The notes below the pieces were generated by a model. That model was not told where the DNA came from. It worked only from the letters and a program-made list of their open reading frames with translations, and searched no databases. Both the position numbers and the translations under genes were made by a program. Shown piece after piece: positions 53,997 through 61,572 of a stretch of DNA of 64,000 nt. The stretch's first letter is position 1. Each line of letters starts with the position of its first letter. The DNA is from Caldanaerobius polysaccharolyticus DSM 13641 (GTDB taxonomy: Bacteria; Bacillota; Thermoanaerobacteria; Thermoanaerobacterales; Caldanaerobiaceae). Location of the stretch: positions 132,711 to 196,710 of the forward strand of contig NZ_KE386493.1 of the NCBI RefSeq assembly GCF_000427425.1. Direction: 5' to 3'.

Positions 53997-55630
53997 TAGT
54001 AAAAGAAGATTTGGTAAAGATATTAGCAGGATTTAAAGATTTACTAAAAAAGCAAATTGAAAAAATTGATAATGTGATTAGTAGCATGAAACAAGCAAAA
54101 GATCAAAGTAAAATTCAGGAGAGAATAAATGAAAAAGTGGAAAATAGATACAATTTAGTACAAAAAATAAAAGAGTACAGTTTTACTCTTAATGCTGATA
54201 TAAAAACTGTTTATAAATTCTTAAATGTTTTCTTAGAAAAGAGTTGCGATGGAGAAATTGCTGCTAAAATATTAAATACCTTTTTTCAAGACATAAATAT
54301 TGAAAAAGAAAATATTAATGATCATATTCAAAATATAAAGCAAAGAATGGAACCTCTTCAATTTAATAAAGAAAATCTAGCAGCTTATTTATTTACGCAA
54401 AATCCGTCTCCTGCGCGTTTGTACAGGATATGGAGAGAAACCGAGGAGTTTTCTGAGATTGTTATCAGGGACATTAAAGAGAGGATATATTATTATGGCT
54501 GGAAAAGAATCAGATTTAAAGTAGATTATGAGAAACTGAAGAAAAAGGTAGGAAAAAATATAAAGGTGAGGACTCCCTATGTAATTAAAATAAAGAATTT
54601 AAAGCCCGAGAGTATACTTGTATTTCACATGGGTAACGGCGAATTTTATACGATAGAATCCCTTGAAAAATTTAAGTTTAACGATAAAGAGGGGGAGCTG
54701 GCAGTACGGCAGGCACTAGAGGAAGGCTTCTATTATTTAGCTGATGAGGAAGATGTAGATGAAATTTTATTATCAAATGAAAATGAAGTTATAAAGGCTG
54801 ATAGCAATAGTTTGCAATCTGAAAGTTATTATCCATTTATAGAAATAACTAAAACACCACTTTCTCTTCGCTTGATAGTACCTGCAGAGGATTCAATAAA
54901 AATAATTGAGTTAGTAACAAAACTGTTTAATGAGAGATTTGAAAAAGTTCTCGGGAAATTACCTTTAAATATTAAATTGCTTGCTGCGAATAGAAAATTT
55001 CCACTTTATGTTCTTCTGGATTCAGAAAGGAGGATGTTGGAAGGAAAAGAATTTAAAGAGGCAAAGGAAATGAAACCCTGGTGGAACACCATAGGTATAA
55101 GGAATGATAAGTATTATAGCTTTTACCCTATAAAACGATTAAGTGAAAATGAAAAATATACACTTGATGATTTGGACAGGCTTTCTAAAGCAAAAAGCTA
55201 TTTTCTGTATCCCGGTTATTTTGATTTTGACTTTCTTGTGGGAACGTCTGACAGGTACAGGATATATTATGAGCGTGGCAAGAGAGGAAATTCAGAATAT
55301 AAACTATATGCATCAAGGCCGTATTATTTTTATCAGATATCAGAGATGATTGAACTATGGGAAATACTTAAAAATAATCTTTCAAATTCACAGATAAATT
55401 TTATCGAAGAAATGCTTATAAGAAAATTAAAAGAATGGAGAGAGATAAAGGATAAAGATAAAGTGTTTAAAGAGTTTGCAAAAGCCACATTAGCGGATGC
55501 TTTTGGAGATAAATGGAGTGGTTTAGAAGGTAAAACAAAATATTTTCTTGTGGAGTCCGCTTGCAATAAATTTTTGCTTGATACAATATGTTTGTTTAAG
55601 CATGTTATAAAGGTAAGGGAGGTTCGTTAA
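53957..55630 (+). CDS. csx11: Csx11-like Cas10, C-terminal part (module B), -1 frame
   Basis: This frame (ATG 53957 has no convincing ribosome-binding site) continues csx11: a region of about 150 residues rich in charged helices (KEDLVKILAGFKDLLKKQIE and following) that module A lacks, then AYLFTQNPSPARLYRIWRET, which matches KPPTFARIQRVWRTTDEFW of module A. The Palm region ITKTPLSLRLIVPAEDSIKI has no GGDD. The end aligns with the module A C-terminus. With the -1 shift the fused protein would be about 1020 residues. Otherwise it is a broken gene. Confidence 0.8.
   Translation: MDKCKKEKNRLEIIVKEDLVKILAGFKDLLKKQIEKIDNVISSMKQAKDQSKIQERINEKVENRYNLVQKIKEYSFTLNADIKTVYKFLNVFLEKSCDGEIAAKILNTFFQDINIEKENINDHIQNIKQRMEPLQFNKENLAAYLFTQNPSPARLYRIWRETEEFSEIVIRDIKERIYYYGWKRIRFKVDYEKLKKKVGKNIKVRTPYVIKIKNLKPESILVFHMGNGEFYTIESLEKFKFNDKEGELAVRQALEEGFYYLADEEDVDEILLSNENEVIKADSNSLQSESYYPFIEITKTPLSLRLIVPAEDSIKIIELVTKLFNERFEKVLGKLPLNIKLLAANRKFPLYVLLDSERRMLEGKEFKEAKEMKPWWNTIGIRNDKYYSFYPIKRLSENEKYTLDDLDRLSKAKSYFLYPGYFDFDFLVGTSDRYRIYYERGKRGNSEYKLYASRPYYFYQISEMIELWEILKNNLSNSQINFIEEMLIRKLKEWREIKDKDKVFKEFAKATLADAFGDKWSGLEGKTKYFLVESACNKFLLDTICLFKHVIKVREVR
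53969..53975 (+). other. A AAA AAG slippery heptamer between the two csx11 parts
   Basis: The zero-frame codons are GCA AAA AAG (53967-53975), exactly the phase of the dnaX-type -1 slippery site, and the -1 reading then runs GAA AAG AAT AGA TTG into the long downstream frame. A GAGG that could act as an internal Shine-Dalgarno stimulator lies at 53952-53955, 13 nt upstream. A downstream hairpin is not obvious. Confidence 0.55.
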
Positions 55631-55631
55631 C

Positions 55632-56543
55632 ATGAGTAATTTTGTAGAGATTAAAAAGGTTTATGCAAGGACCCTTGATCCTGTACATATCGGCGAAGGG
55701 GGATACAGGCTAGGAAGAGTAGATAATACAATTGTTAGAGATCCTGCTACAGATGTACCCAAAATACCGGGTACTTCTATGGCAGGGGTTACAAAGGAAT
55801 TTTATATAATATATTTAATGGAAACTGATAAGAGTTGCAAAAATAGTAGGGATAATGCAGAAGAGGAAGTAAAATCCTACTTTGGCGATGAGCAAAAACA
55901 AGGAATGATTAGGTTTTACGATGGCCAGATAATATTCTTTCCTGTTTCATCATCCCAGGGAACTGTATGGATCACCACAAGAGAACTGCTTGAATACTGG
56001 TTTGAAGATAATGAAGAAATAAAAATCATACTGAATAATATTAAAGATGATAATGTTAAGGATAGTGCCTGCGCCATAAAAGGGATTGAATCTGATGGTC
56101 TTTTAAATCTTGGATGGATTTTATTGGAGGTTAGAAAGGATTTAATAGGGAGCGATGTAACTTTACCTGATGTAGATAACTGGGTTAAGAAGGTAGTTGT
56201 GGTTTCGGATAAATTGTTTTCACATATAGTAAATGATAATCTTGAGATCAGAACTTCCGTGAGGATTGATCCCGAAACAGGTACTGCAGAGGAGGGAGCG
56301 CTTTTTACCTATGAGGCAATACCAAGGGGCACGGTTTTAGGTTTTGAGATTGGGATAGATAAACGTAAAAATGTTAAAAAAGATGTTAAAAATTTAGAAG
56401 AGATAATAAGTATAATAGATCACGTTTCTCCATACTTTAAACTTCTTGGTATAGGAGGAATGGGAACGAGGGGTTTTGGCAGAATCGAGTTAAAAATATC
56501 AGAAGTAGATTCAAAGAGCAAGGGGGAAAAGGCCGATGCTTAA
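55632..56543 (+). CDS. cmr4: Cmr4-like Cas7 backbone subunit (module B)
   Basis: A 303-residue protein from ATG 55632, one base after the csx11 stop. RTLDPVHIGEGGYRLGRVDN, VPKIPGTSMAGVTKEFYI, LFTYEAIPRGTVL and GIGGMGTRGFGRIEL match the module A Cmr4 closely and include the RAMP G-rich loop. It overlaps the small-subunit gene by 8 nt. Nothing in the sequence suggests inactivation, in contrast to two upstream genes of this operon. Confidence 0.88.
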   Translation: MSNFVEIKKVYARTLDPVHIGEGGYRLGRVDNTIVRDPATDVPKIPGTSMAGVTKEFYIIYLMETDKSCKNSRDNAEEEVKSYFGDEQKQGMIRFYDGQIIFFPVSSSQGTVWITTRELLEYWFEDNEEIKIILNNIKDDNVKDSACAIKGIESDGLLNLGWILLEVRKDLIGSDVTLPDVDNWVKKVVVVSDKLFSHIVNDNLEIRTSVRIDPETGTAEEGALFTYEAIPRGTVLGFEIGIDKRKNVKKDVKNLEEIISIIDHVSPYFKLLGIGGMGTRGFGRIELKISEVDSKSKGEKADA

Positions 56544-56898
56544 TCTCGACTATGTTTGTATTGAAGTTGGTCAGAATATGCCAAAAGGGAAGGATGCTCA
56601 AAACAATATACGGAAAGCCCTTGGAATATTACAGGAAGACGGCGTTTATGCGATGTTTTTATGGCTTGAAGACAAAGGAAAAGATATAAAAGAAAAATTA
56701 GTTGAATTATTAAACAAACGAGAGATAAAAAAATACCTTCTGGATAGCGATGAAGATTCGTTCCTTAATGATGATTTCTATAAGTTTTGTGAAAAATTAA
56801 AAGTTGTTGCTGAAAATCTTGACAAGCTTCTTTTTCTCAAAAAAATTATCGCGCATACTTTAACTTATGCTTTATACCATGCAAAAGTTGGTGAGTGA
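56536..56898 (+). CDS. cmr5: Cmr5-like Cas11 small subunit (module B)
   Basis: A 120-residue helical protein from ATG 56536 behind AAGGGGGAAAAGG within cmr4. NIRKALGILQEDGVYAMFLW aligns with the module A small subunit. It is shorter than the module A protein (139 residues), mainly at the C-terminus. Its stop is one base before the start of the last gene. Confidence 0.8.
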   Translation: MLNLDYVCIEVGQNMPKGKDAQNNIRKALGILQEDGVYAMFLWLEDKGKDIKEKLVELLNKREIKKYLLDSDEDSFLNDDFYKFCEKLKVVAENLDKLLFLKKIIAHTLTYALYHAKVGE

Positions 56899-56899
56899 T

Positions 56900-57826
56900 A
56901 TGAACAAAAACAGATGGGAAAGACTTGATGTTGTGTATAGATTAAAAAGTCCTCTTCACATTGGTTATATACCTTTTAAAGGTTCTGTAGTTTCGCCTAC
57001 AAGGTATTATGTGCCTGGTAGAAATTTTTGGGGTGCTGTTACAAAAAGAATTACGGAGCATTTATATAAAGATCCTGATTCAGAAATATATAAAAAGATC
57101 GGAAAACAAATTATGGATAATTTTAGATTTTCATATTTCTATATTTACGATGAAGAAAATGTATATATCCCAGAGTACACCGACGATGGTTTGAAATTTG
57201 GATATAAAAATAAAATATCTCTATATGAGTTTGAACACAAGTTTATAGGTAGTAGAATTTTGACAGCAATAGATTTTTCTTCTGGAACGGCTAAAAATGA
57301 AAGCTTACATGAAATTGAATTCATAAACAATAAGTTTAAGGATGGAAATGGGAATTCAAAAGATACGAAAATTATAGGATGTATCTGGATAAAAAAAGAC
57401 GCTAAGATTGAAGGCAATTATATTAAAAGTAATGATTCTGATGTTAACCCGGGAATTTTTATTGGTGATTTTAATATAATCGAAGAGTTGATCCTTGGCG
57501 GTGAATCAAAGTATGGTTTTGGCCACGTTTTACTTGAATCAATAAATAAGTGCAATTTTCAATTAAAATCAGAAGAATCAGAAGAAAATGTAAAGATAGA
57601 AATAGAGAAATCCTTACCGGCTCACTTAAAATACGATGAAAATATAAAATTTAAAGGTGACGTAGAGCTTTTAAGTGGAAGAGGTTATTTTGATCCAAAA
57701 AAAGAGTCTAATAGCTCAATTAAACCGGGCTATGTAGTTTCACAACCTGAATATTATTTTTCACCTGGAACCGTAATTGATTCATTTGTTGGAGAAATAA
57801 ATTGGGACGGAACTATTGGAAAGTAA
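56900..57826 (+). CDS. Cas5-group RAMP (Cmr3-like), module B
   Basis: A 308-residue protein from ATG 56900, directly after the small-subunit stop. VVYRLKSPLHIGYIPFKGSV, RYYVPGRNFWGAVTKRITEH and ILGGESKYGFGHVLLE are the RAMP motifs, parallel to module A. AIDFSSGTAKNESLHEIEFI is the shared central block. A piece of this gene (57601-57650) recurs at 60593-60643. It ends the type III operon B. Confidence 0.75.
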   Translation: MNKNRWERLDVVYRLKSPLHIGYIPFKGSVVSPTRYYVPGRNFWGAVTKRITEHLYKDPDSEIYKKIGKQIMDNFRFSYFYIYDEENVYIPEYTDDGLKFGYKNKISLYEFEHKFIGSRILTAIDFSSGTAKNESLHEIEFINNKFKDGNGNSKDTKIIGCIWIKKDAKIEGNYIKSNDSDVNPGIFIGDFNIIEELILGGESKYGFGHVLLESINKCNFQLKSEESEENVKIEIEKSLPAHLKYDENIKFKGDVELLSGRGYFDPKKESNSSIKPGYVVSQPEYYFSPGTVIDSFVGEINWDGTIGK

Positions 57827-57890
57827 GTTTACCTCATCATAAACACAGATTATGGTATAATAAAATCGAAGAGAATTGAAGGAGATTATT

Positions 57891-58856
57891 ATGGATGAGA
57901 TAACCAATGATTGGCATAGTGATTTTTATGCAGCTATCAGAGAGATTTTTAAAAATGAAAAAGATAAAATTGATATAATACAAGAACAGTACCTGTCAAA
58001 GGAACCGCTGCGGATAGATGTGATAATAGTCAAGAAGAATGACGACTATGGAATCAATAAACAAATAGCGAGGATCTTTAAAAAGTATAACATCATAGAA
58101 TATAAATCCCCAGAAGATTATATATCGATAGACGATTATTTTAAAGGATTAGGTTACGCATATATTTACAAATCCACGATGAATGGTTATGAGAAGACCA
58201 ATAAAAAGGTTAATGACATAAGAATAGAAGAAGTGACATTAAGTTTTGTAAGTAATTCTTATCCGCGGAGATTAACTAAATTTCTGAAAGAGTACGATAG
58301 AAATATAGAAAAAGCTGAGGATGGTATATACTATGTAAAAGGCGAATGGATATCAATACAGTTAGTGGTATTAAAAGAGCTGAAGAATGTAAAAGAGAAT
58401 TATCCTGTAATATTATTGAGCGATAATGTATATTTTGGAGAAGCATTCGAAGAATTACTAAAAAGCATAAATGACGTAAAAGATAAGGATGAGAAGATAA
58501 GGTTATTGGAAGCGGCTTTTAGGGTAAATATAAAGAAAGCTGTGGAGGTGTTTAAAATGTACAGCGATAGAGTGAATGAAGAGACCCAGGAGTATATAAT
58601 AAAGACATTAAAAGAGGCTAATCTCAAAATATATACAGAAGAGGAATTAAAAGAAAGAGAAGAAAAAGGTATTGAAAAGGGCATTGAGAAGGGCATAGGC
58701 AAAACCTTAATAAGGCTTTTAACAAGAAAGTTTGGAGACATTTCTTCTGATTACAAAAAGAAGATAGAAAATGCCAATGAACGTACCTTAACTGAAATAG
58801 TTGATCACATATTTGAGATCAATAAAATAGAAGATTTGGATGAGTATTTGAAGTAA
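57891..58856 (+). CDS. Rpn/DUF4351-type PD-(D/E)XK protein
   Basis: A 321-residue protein from ATG 57891 behind GAAGGAG. LRIDVIIVKKND followed by KYNIIEYKSPED gives the D...ExK nuclease core (about residues 43-80). The C-terminal part has the repeat EKGIEKGIEKGIGKTLIRLL and LTRKFGDISSDYKKKIENAN, the tail typical of Rpn and DUF4351 proteins. Such proteins are linked to recombination-promoting DNA cleavage. A TATAAT at 57856-57861 may be its promoter. The remnant at 18008-18130 is the tail of a related gene. Confidence 0.75.
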   Translation: MDEITNDWHSDFYAAIREIFKNEKDKIDIIQEQYLSKEPLRIDVIIVKKNDDYGINKQIARIFKKYNIIEYKSPEDYISIDDYFKGLGYAYIYKSTMNGYEKTNKKVNDIRIEEVTLSFVSNSYPRRLTKFLKEYDRNIEKAEDGIYYVKGEWISIQLVVLKELKNVKENYPVILLSDNVYFGEAFEELLKSINDVKDKDEKIRLLEAAFRVNIKKAVEVFKMYSDRVNEETQEYIIKTLKEANLKIYTEEELKEREEKGIEKGIEKGIGKTLIRLLTRKFGDISSDYKKKIENANERTLTEIVDHIFEINKIEDLDEYLK

Positions 58857-58864
58857 TGTGTATT

Positions 58865-58893
58865 CCACCTTAATTTTATGGTGGTTATTTTTT
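58865..58893 (+). terminator. Terminator after the Rpn-like gene
   Basis: CCACC and GGTGG pair around TTAATTTTAT and are followed by TTATTTTTTATT. Confidence 0.55.
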
Positions 58894-58950
58894 ATTTATT
58901 AATTGATTATCGTGCCTTTTACAAACTACAGTGGGAAAACAAGCGATGTA

Positions 58951-59430
58951 TGTCAAGTAGTATTTCTTGAAACCTTGAAAAATAAAGACCTCATAAATTC
59001 CCAAAAGGACAACCCACCATGTATTGGATAATAATGAAAGAAAACTTCTTAGCTAAAGAGGTGTCTTCAGCACTAAAGTTGCCAGATTGATATTTATTCC
59101 ACACAAGGCCTGCAAATTTGGCTACAGCGCATTCATTTTTAAACCGCTTAACATCACCAATCTCAGCCACAAGGCCTGCGGCTAATACATCGCCGATGCC
59201 TGGAATAGTAGTCAGAGTTTGGCGAAAAGCATTAAGCTGTTATTTTCAAGAGTCATAGTCAAAGTCATACTAACAGTATCGCACATGTCGGGATTAAGCC
59301 GATATGCCCTGTTAGCAGCGGATTTAAGTGTTTTAGCAATTTCTTGGGGATTGCTCAAAATGACTCAAGACAAAATCAACAAGATCCTCCATAGGCATAA
59401 CAGCGATCTCATCAGGAGTATATGAGAAGA
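58951..59430 (-). mobile_element. Degraded IS110-type copy 2
   Basis: The first part repeats the 3' end of the element at 50347 (TGTCAAGTAGTATTT and the following AAAGACCTCA); then pieces of the recombinase gene follow, e.g. 59048-59240 matching 50704-50893, 59243-59355 matching about 50945-51060. Several internal deletions and substitutions destroy the frame. This accounts for the 660-nt gap between the Rpn-like gene and the gene at 59520, apart from an AT-rich stretch at 59430-59519 with no visible feature. Confidence 0.8.
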
Positions 59431-59519
59431 TATAAATTAAACTTTGAAAATAGTATGTCTTAGATGTAGAATAAAAATATAAGTAAAAATTTAAAAATAA
59501 GTGAAAGGAATTTTGAACA

Positions 59520-60536
59520 ATGGGTAAAAAAGCAACTTTAGATGAGTGGCGAGAACTTTATAAAGTAGCTTCTGAAGTTAAAGAATTAAGGCCATGGGAG
59601 CATTTGTGGGATATGGATTTAATAACTATACTTCACCCTGCTATGAGTGAACCTGTTTATTGTAGTGTAATGGGAAAGAGCGGAGAGTGTTTTTGTATTG
59701 CAAGTTATTATGGCTTTGAAGCGTTTAATAGGCTTATGGCAATGATTCAAAGAGATGATATTCCACCTGAGCAGGTAATAAGGTTTCAAGAGGATAATGT
59801 TATTATCTGTTTTTTTGGTGACAGGGAAGAATTGTTTAAGGAAGAACTACAGATTATCAAAGATTTGGGGTTAAAATTTAGAGGGAAAAATAACTGGATT
59901 TACTTTCGCTCATTTAAAAAAGGTTATTCGCCATATATTTTAGATGAAGATGAAGTATTAAAAGAAACAGAAATTTTGAAAAATTTATACATGGCTCTTC
60001 AGGCATATATAGAAGGTAAAATTAAAGTGAACTTTGGAAAAGGCATGACATTGCTTCGTAGATATGATGAGGAAACGAAGCAATGGCTTAATTGTGAAGC
60101 GCCGCTTTTCTCAGTACCTCCTGCCTATAAAAAAGTGTTTTTAAAAGACGAGGTGTCAATTTCTAGGCTTAATAAACAGCAAACTATAAATAGCATATTG
60201 GAATTAGATATAGCTTATGTGCAAGGGAGCATAAAAGATAAAAAATATGAAAGGCCACTATCTATTAGAATATGTGTTTTGGCTGACTCTAGAACGGGAA
60301 TTGTGCTTGATCAAAAGTTACTTTCTCCAAAAGATGATGAGATATCTGAAATTTTGAGAATGATTATTGACTATATTTTACAAACTGGAAAACCCAAAAG
60401 GGTTTATGTAAGAGATGAATACATAAGGAGCATAATAGAAGATATATGCAATAATATCAATATAGAGTTGAAAATTAGGGGACGTTTAAATGCCATTGAT
60501 AACTTTATAAAAATTTTAGAGCAGAGAGGATTTTAA
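59520..60536 (+). CDS. Unknown conserved-looking protein
   Basis: A 338-residue soluble protein from ATG 59520 behind TGAAAGG. LRPWEHLWDMDLITILHPAM near the start, VYCSVMGKSGECFCIASYYG and FGDREELFKEELQII follow, and the C-terminal region (about 215-335) looks like a separate alpha/beta domain with SIRICVLADSRTGIVLDQKL. It recalls the DUF7309/DUF6930 proteins of Firmicutes, but I cannot confirm that by eye. No catalytic motif is clear. It lies between IS110 debris and a patch of cas/manC fragments. Confidence 0.6.
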   Translation: MGKKATLDEWRELYKVASEVKELRPWEHLWDMDLITILHPAMSEPVYCSVMGKSGECFCIASYYGFEAFNRLMAMIQRDDIPPEQVIRFQEDNVIICFFGDREELFKEELQIIKDLGLKFRGKNNWIYFRSFKKGYSPYILDEDEVLKETEILKNLYMALQAYIEGKIKVNFGKGMTLLRRYDEETKQWLNCEAPLFSVPPAYKKVFLKDEVSISRLNKQQTINSILELDIAYVQGSIKDKKYERPLSIRICVLADSRTGIVLDQKLLSPKDDEISEILRMIIDYILQTGKPKRVYVRDEYIRSIIEDICNNINIELKIRGRLNAIDNFIKILEQRGF

Positions 60537-60592
60537 GAATTTTTAATCAAAAATAACTTGAAGTGAAAAGTAGATATACAAAATAGTATAAA

Positions 60593-60705
60593 AATAGAGA
60601 AGTCCTTATCAGCTCACTTAAAATACGATGAAAATATAAATATTAAATATATAAACTAGGAAACCAAAAACAGCGATGAGCTTATCGCCACATTGGGTAT
60701 AGAAG
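60593..60705 (+). repeat. Mosaic of cas5-like (module B) and manC fragments
   Basis: 60593-60643 matches 57601-57650 of the module B cas5-like gene (CTCACTTAAAATACGATGAA shared), and 60671-60705 matches 35011-35046 of manC (ACATTGGGTATAGAAG shared) with more differences. Both are too short to code for anything. They show that DNA related to both module ends once extended here. Confidence 0.7.
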
Positions 60706-60718
60706 GGATTGTAGTATC

Positions 60719-61174
60719 ATGCAAAGAAAAAGAATGAATATTGAAAGTGAAATCCTTAAAAGGTTTGTGGAGGTAGCACATAAATATGGTTATAATGTAT
60801 TTAAAGGACAAGGAAAAGACAACCGGATAATTATTGATGGTAACACCTACTTTCAGTTTGGTGACCTAAGGGTTAATACTGAAACTTATCACATTGTGAT
60901 TGAAGCAGAAAGCGCTGGTGGTGTTACGAACCTAGTTAAATATTGGTATTGTTTAGAAAAAAATCTAGATATTATAAAAAAGCCTATTGTCCTTTTTCAT
61001 GTGTTTCATCAAAGTAGCGAAGCGGATTATGGATCCCATTTATCTCTTTGGCGTTTCCTTCGGGATAAAATGCAAACGGCAGTTGGTGATAAAATAAAAG
61101 CTGCTTGTTATACTTATAAAAATTATGAGGATATAGAAGCGATAGTTAATGATTTTGAAAAATATTTAGTATAG
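60719..61174 (+). CDS. Small putative PD-(D/E)XK-like protein
   Basis: A 151-residue protein from ATG 60719 behind AGAAGGGA (ATG 60734 also possible). FQFGDLRVNTETYHIVIEAES (shortened here to FGDLRVNTETYHIVIEAES) places D and E-x-E residues in a restriction-like order around residues 44-62, and NLVKYWYCLEKN follows. The family is not recognised and the lysine of the motif is absent, so nuclease function is a guess. It starts directly after the manC fragment and ends before a clear terminator. Confidence 0.55.
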   Translation: MQRKRMNIESEILKRFVEVAHKYGYNVFKGQGKDNRIIIDGNTYFQFGDLRVNTETYHIVIEAESAGGVTNLVKYWYCLEKNLDIIKKPIVLFHVFHQSSEADYGSHLSLWRFLRDKMQTAVGDKIKAACYTYKNYEDIEAIVNDFEKYLV

Positions 61175-61222
61175 CAACGGCTTAGTATTGTTTACGATAG
61201 TTATAAAGAGTTTGTTTTAGTA

Positions 61223-61250
61223 AAAAACAGGATTGTTCCTGTTTTTATTT
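61223..61250 (+). terminator. Terminator upstream of Spo0A-like site 4
   Basis: AAAAACAGGA and TCCTGTTTTT form a 10-bp stem around four bases, followed by TATTTT. Confidence 0.75.
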
Positions 61251-61267
61251 TGTCGAGATATGTCGAA
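61251..61267 (+). promoter_or_regulatory. Tandem Spo0A-box-like site 4
   Basis: TGTCGAG (61251-61257) and TGTCGAA (61261-61267), 10 bp apart as at the other three sites. The first has one mismatch to TGNCGAA. It lies 300 nt upstream of the SIR2-domain gene. Confidence 0.5.
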
Positions 61268-61318
61268 ATATTTTTAATGTTTGTGTTGTTATTTACAGGA
61301 TAAAATGATAAGATAAAT

Positions 61319-61438
61319 AAGCTGAGATTCAAGAAATCTGATGTTTTCAAGAGTCATGGTCAAAGTCATGTTGACAGTATCATACAAGTGTTTTAGCAAT
61401 TTCTTGGGGATTGTTCAGTCTATTGTTGCCATGATTTT
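61319..61438 (-). mobile_element. Degraded IS110-type copy 3
   Basis: 61319-61382 matches about 50921-50984 of the IS110 recombinase gene (GAGATTCAAGAAATCTGAT shared) and, after an internal deletion, 61386-61438 matches about 51030-51082 (GTGTTTTAGCAATTTC shared). The rest of the gap up to 61540 shows no feature. Confidence 0.75.
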
Positions 61439-61551
61439 GATCTGCGACTAGAGAAATTAAGTCATAGAGTGTCACCATTGGGCTAAATAAGTAAAACGTA
61501 CAATTTAATAGTCGCTAATGAGAAGTTTGGACAAAATGGCAGGGAGGAGGT

Positions 61552-61572
61552 ATCGGGATATATAGTCCCGAT
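61552..61572 (+). promoter_or_regulatory. Hairpin between ribosome-binding site and start of the SIR2 gene
   Basis: ATCGGGA (61552-61558) and TCCCGAT (61566-61572) pair around TATATAG. The stem sits between GGGAGGAGG (61542-61550) and the ATG at 61571 and includes the first two bases of the start codon. Folding would shorten the otherwise too long distance of 20 nt. Confidence 0.45.

Noticed and set aside
58660-58700. EKGIEKGIEKG repeat as a sequencing artefact or CRISPR-like repeat
   Set aside because: This short glycine-lysine repeat is a normal feature of Rpn/DUF4351-type proteins.
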